Positions 33,962 through 35,658 of a stretch of DNA of 35,658 bases are shown in pieces. The position numbers and the translations under genes are program-made. The stretch spans positions 1-35,658 of the forward strand of contig NZ_QOLD01000048.1 in assembly GCF_003333305.1 (NCBI RefSeq), read 5' to 3'. How positions within the stretch are numbered: the first letter of the stretch is position 1; each line of letters opens with the position of its first letter. Source of the stretch: Candidatus Colwellia aromaticivorans. Lineage in GTDB: Bacteria; Pseudomonadota; Gammaproteobacteria; Enterobacterales; Alteromonadaceae. Under the pieces are notes generated by a model. It saw only the letters and a list, made by a program, of their open reading frames with translations, had not been told where the DNA came from and did no database searches.

Positions 33962-34510
33962 TCACGCCTCCTTTTGAGTTATGGTAATAATATTTCTGAA
34001 CAGTCGTGCGAGCACCGCCATAGCGAGCAAGATGAAGCTTGCAGGAATAGCGGATTTAATGACCCATCGAAATGGCATACCTAGGGGGGAAGATGAACCT
34101 TCGCTAAGTAAATATGAACTTGAGACATAATCGATACTATTAAATAAAATCACAAAAATGGTTGGGAAGACAAAAACAATGGCACCAAATATTTCCCATT
34201 TCAGCACTGTTTTAGGTTTTAACATTGAGGCAACAACGTCAACTCTTACTTGCGAGTTAGTAATTTCGGCATACGATAAACCGAACATGATACCTATTGC
34301 ATATAAATGCCACTGAATTTCTTCAAAAAGTATTAGACCATTGCTAAAGCCGTAACGCATGATTACATTAAGAATAATGACGGCAATTAATAATGCTGAA
34401 GACCAACAACAAACGGCAGCTACTTTAAGAATTACTTCCTCAAAAATGTCGGCTGTTTTTAGCATTAATCGTGCTACAGAGCTGGTAGGGGTGGAAAGTG
34501 AATCAGTCAT
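33962..34510 (-). CDS. dctQ: TRAP transporter small membrane subunit DctQ
   Basis: A 182-residue protein with four hydrophobic segments, starting from ATG 34510, which has GAGGAG just ahead. The ORF can be extended to a TTG six codons upstream without gain. Signature stretches are NVIMRYGFSNGLILFEEIQWHL and FGLSYAEITNSQVRVDV, the DctQ loop motif. It couples with DctM two bases downstream. A strong hairpin separates it from the dctP remnant. Confidence 0.92.
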   Translation of the reverse strand: MTDSLSTPTSSVARLMLKTADIFEEVILKVAAVCCWSSALLIAVIILNVIMRYGFSNGLILFEEIQWHLYAIGIMFGLSYAEITNSQVRVDVVASMLKPKTVLKWEIFGAIVFVFPTIFVILFNSIDYVSSSYLLSEGSSSPLGMPFRWVIKSAIPASFILLAMAVLARLFRNIITITQKEA

Positions 34511-34535
34511 AAGATTCTCCTCATTCAATAAAGAT

Positions 34536-34559
34536 GCCTAGAGCCTGAAGGCTCTAGGC
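34536..34559 (-). terminator. Intercistronic hairpin between dctP and dctQ
   Basis: Perfect 10-bp stem GCCTAGAGCC (34536-34545) / GGCTCTAGGC (34550-34559) with a TGAA loop. The minus-strand side after it is only weakly T-rich, so partial termination or protection of the dctP message end is more likely than full termination. This is common after the abundant binding-protein gene in TRAP operons. Confidence 0.7.
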
Positions 34560-34598
34560 TGTGCCAATAAAGGGAATTACAGCACGTAAGTATTTAAT

Positions 34599-35534
34599 TT
34601 AAAGACTAGGTTTTGGACGAGGTAAGAAAGCGTTTGATTCCCATAAGTCGTAATTTTTACGGAACTTAGCTAAGTCATCATGTATTTTTTTAAACGCTGG
34701 ATCTTCTGCTGATTGTTCGACAACCACTTCATCCCACTTATCTTTGAAAGTCGTTAACATTTCAGGCGACCAATACTTATTGATTACACCATCTTCAACA
34801 TTTTGCTTCATGACTGGTGCTTGAATTGCTTCACCAAGCGCAATGGCTTCTAAGGTTGCTGATTTACATAAGTGTTCAATAACTGACTGTTGACGGTCAC
34901 TCATTTTCTTCCATGTATCTTTGTTGATAATCAGTTCCATTATCGTGGCTTGTTGATGCCAACCAGGAAAGTAATTGTATTTTAATAGCTTTTTCACACC
35001 AATACGTTGATCAACTACCGGCATTGAAAATTCAGTAGCATCAATTACACCTTTTTCAATCGCTGGGAATATTTCGCCACCAGGTAAACCAACAGTGCTA
35101 ACACCCAGTTTTTCCATCACTAGGGCGCCTAAACCGAAGAAGCGCATTTTTAAACCACTTAAGTCTTCTGGTTTGTTGATTTCATCTTTAAACCAACCGG
35201 AAGTTTCAGGTGCTAACACACCACACACTTGTACTTTCACGTTTAGGTTATTGTCATCATAGAGTTCTTGATGCAATTTATTGCCGTTGCCATGATAGAA
35301 CCACGCTAAATATTCAGGTGCTTCTGGACCAAAAGGAACCGCTGAAAACAGACGGGCAGCGGGGATTTTTCCGCCCCAGTTACCGGCAGTTGCATAGCCA
35401 GCTTGTACCTTGCCAGTAGATACCGCATCGAGTATTTCTTTTGGGTTTACGAGTTTATTTGGCTCATAAATTTTCATTTTTAAAGTGTTGCCACTTAAGG
35501 TTTGAATATTGTCAGATACATATTTAATGGTTGA
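34599..35534 (-). pseudogene. dctP: TRAP transporter solute-binding protein DctP, 5' end lost to an IS
   Basis: The frame is open from the stop at 34599 up to about 35540, and DctP-like sequence reaches back to TIKYVSDNIQTLSGNTLKMKI near 35531. The signal peptide and the first 20-odd mature residues expected of a 330-370 residue DctP are absent, replaced by IS sequence. The body includes VLAPETSGWFKDEI, FFGLGALVMEKLGVSTVGLP and FPGWHQQATIMELIINK, fitting the 2-oxoacid/monocarboxylate (TakP-like) branch. An internal ATG at 35477 would give 292 residues without export signal, so transport function is probably lost. The missing 5' part may lie beyond the window if the IS simply inserted. Confidence 0.87.
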
Positions 35535-35544
35535 CCTGGTTTAA

Positions 35545-35658
35545 TGGATACGACTACCCCAGTTAAGACATAATAGCCTTAACTGGAGAACTGAAATGAC
35601 CAAACGTAAAAAATATACAAAAGAATTTAAACTTGATGCGATTTCTTTAGTCAGAGAT
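35545..35658 (+). mobile_element. Left end of an IS3-family-like insertion sequence (partial)
   Basis: Sequence from about 35545 (TGGATACGACTACCCC, a plausible terminal repeat start) departs from the dctP homology and leads into a transposase start. The exact boundary is uncertain between about 35532 and 35545. The element runs off the right edge of the window. Confidence 0.75.
35596..35658 (+). CDS. IS3-family transposase OrfA, N-terminal fragment (window edge)
   Basis: From ATG 35596, with GGAGAA 7 nt upstream, the first 21 codons read MTKRKKYTKEFKLDAISLVR and one more residue before the window ends. The pattern basic-KKYTKEFK-(L)DA-(I)-LV is the start of the IS3/IS911-type OrfA helix-turn-helix (transposase_8). 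It is cut by the window edge, not visibly broken. Confidence 0.8.
   Translation, partial: MTKRKKYTKEFKLDAISLVRD

Overview
The window looks like chromosome from an AT-rich, probably psychrophilic marine gammaproteobacterium of the Alteromonadales. Colwellia or a close relative is my best guess. This rests on protein character, on gene order resembling Shewanella (cbb3 oxidase, FNR and UspE cluster) and E. coli (mltD-gloB-yafS), and on a dispersed repeat family with TATACCC...GGGTATA ends. No database search was run, so the genus is inference.

Layout. 1-3600: a partial dispersed repeat, an outer-membrane barrel protein, a membrane-anchored AsmA-like protein, pheA (P-protein) with its terminator, and a MAPEG-family gene. 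3632-5668: a decayed penicillin-acylase-family gene, all in one frame but broken by four stop codons and a 9-bp tandem repeat. 5868-8530: a conserved small protein, a YaiL/DUF2058 gene, and the EF-P-like factor efpL flanked by two same-orientation copies of the long repeat. 8620-19148: an aerobic/microaerobic respiration block on the minus strand, ccoNOQP, ccoH, ccoI, ccoS, a TauE/SafE-like gene, fnr (etrA) and uspE, with a second FNR paralogue directly upstream of ccoN. FNR-type boxes lie in front of ccoN and uspE. 19296-24856: a lipoprotein, mltD, gloB, a yafS-like methyltransferase, a NIF3-family gene and elyC.

25381-30300: an operon of a flavin/Fe-S D-lactate dehydrogenase (Dld-II type), a Cache-domain histidine kinase and a NarL-type response regulator. 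30381-32544: a broken TrmH-like gene, then an HxlR-type regulator divergent from an AhpD-like gene. A doubled palindromic operator lies between the divergent pair, and a 24-codon ORF overlaps the start of the AhpD-like gene. A methyltransferase gene behind it is cut off at a palindromic repeat. 32571-35658: a TRAP transporter operon (dctP-dctQ-dctM) whose dctP 5' end has been removed by an IS3-family element that runs off the window.

How the parts fit. The cco block builds and copper-loads the cbb3 oxidase, and the two FNR proteins plausibly control it by oxygen. The lactate dehydrogenase feeds electrons to the quinone pool, and its two-component system may sense lactate or another small carboxylate. 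Four genes (acylase, trmH-like, methyltransferase, dctP) are in decay, two of them next to copies of the short hairpin repeat. I did not find an obviously new defence or biosynthetic system. The most novel-looking items are the repeat family, the paired FNR layout, the dual HxlR operator with the 24-codon ORF, and the Cache two-component system linked to dld.
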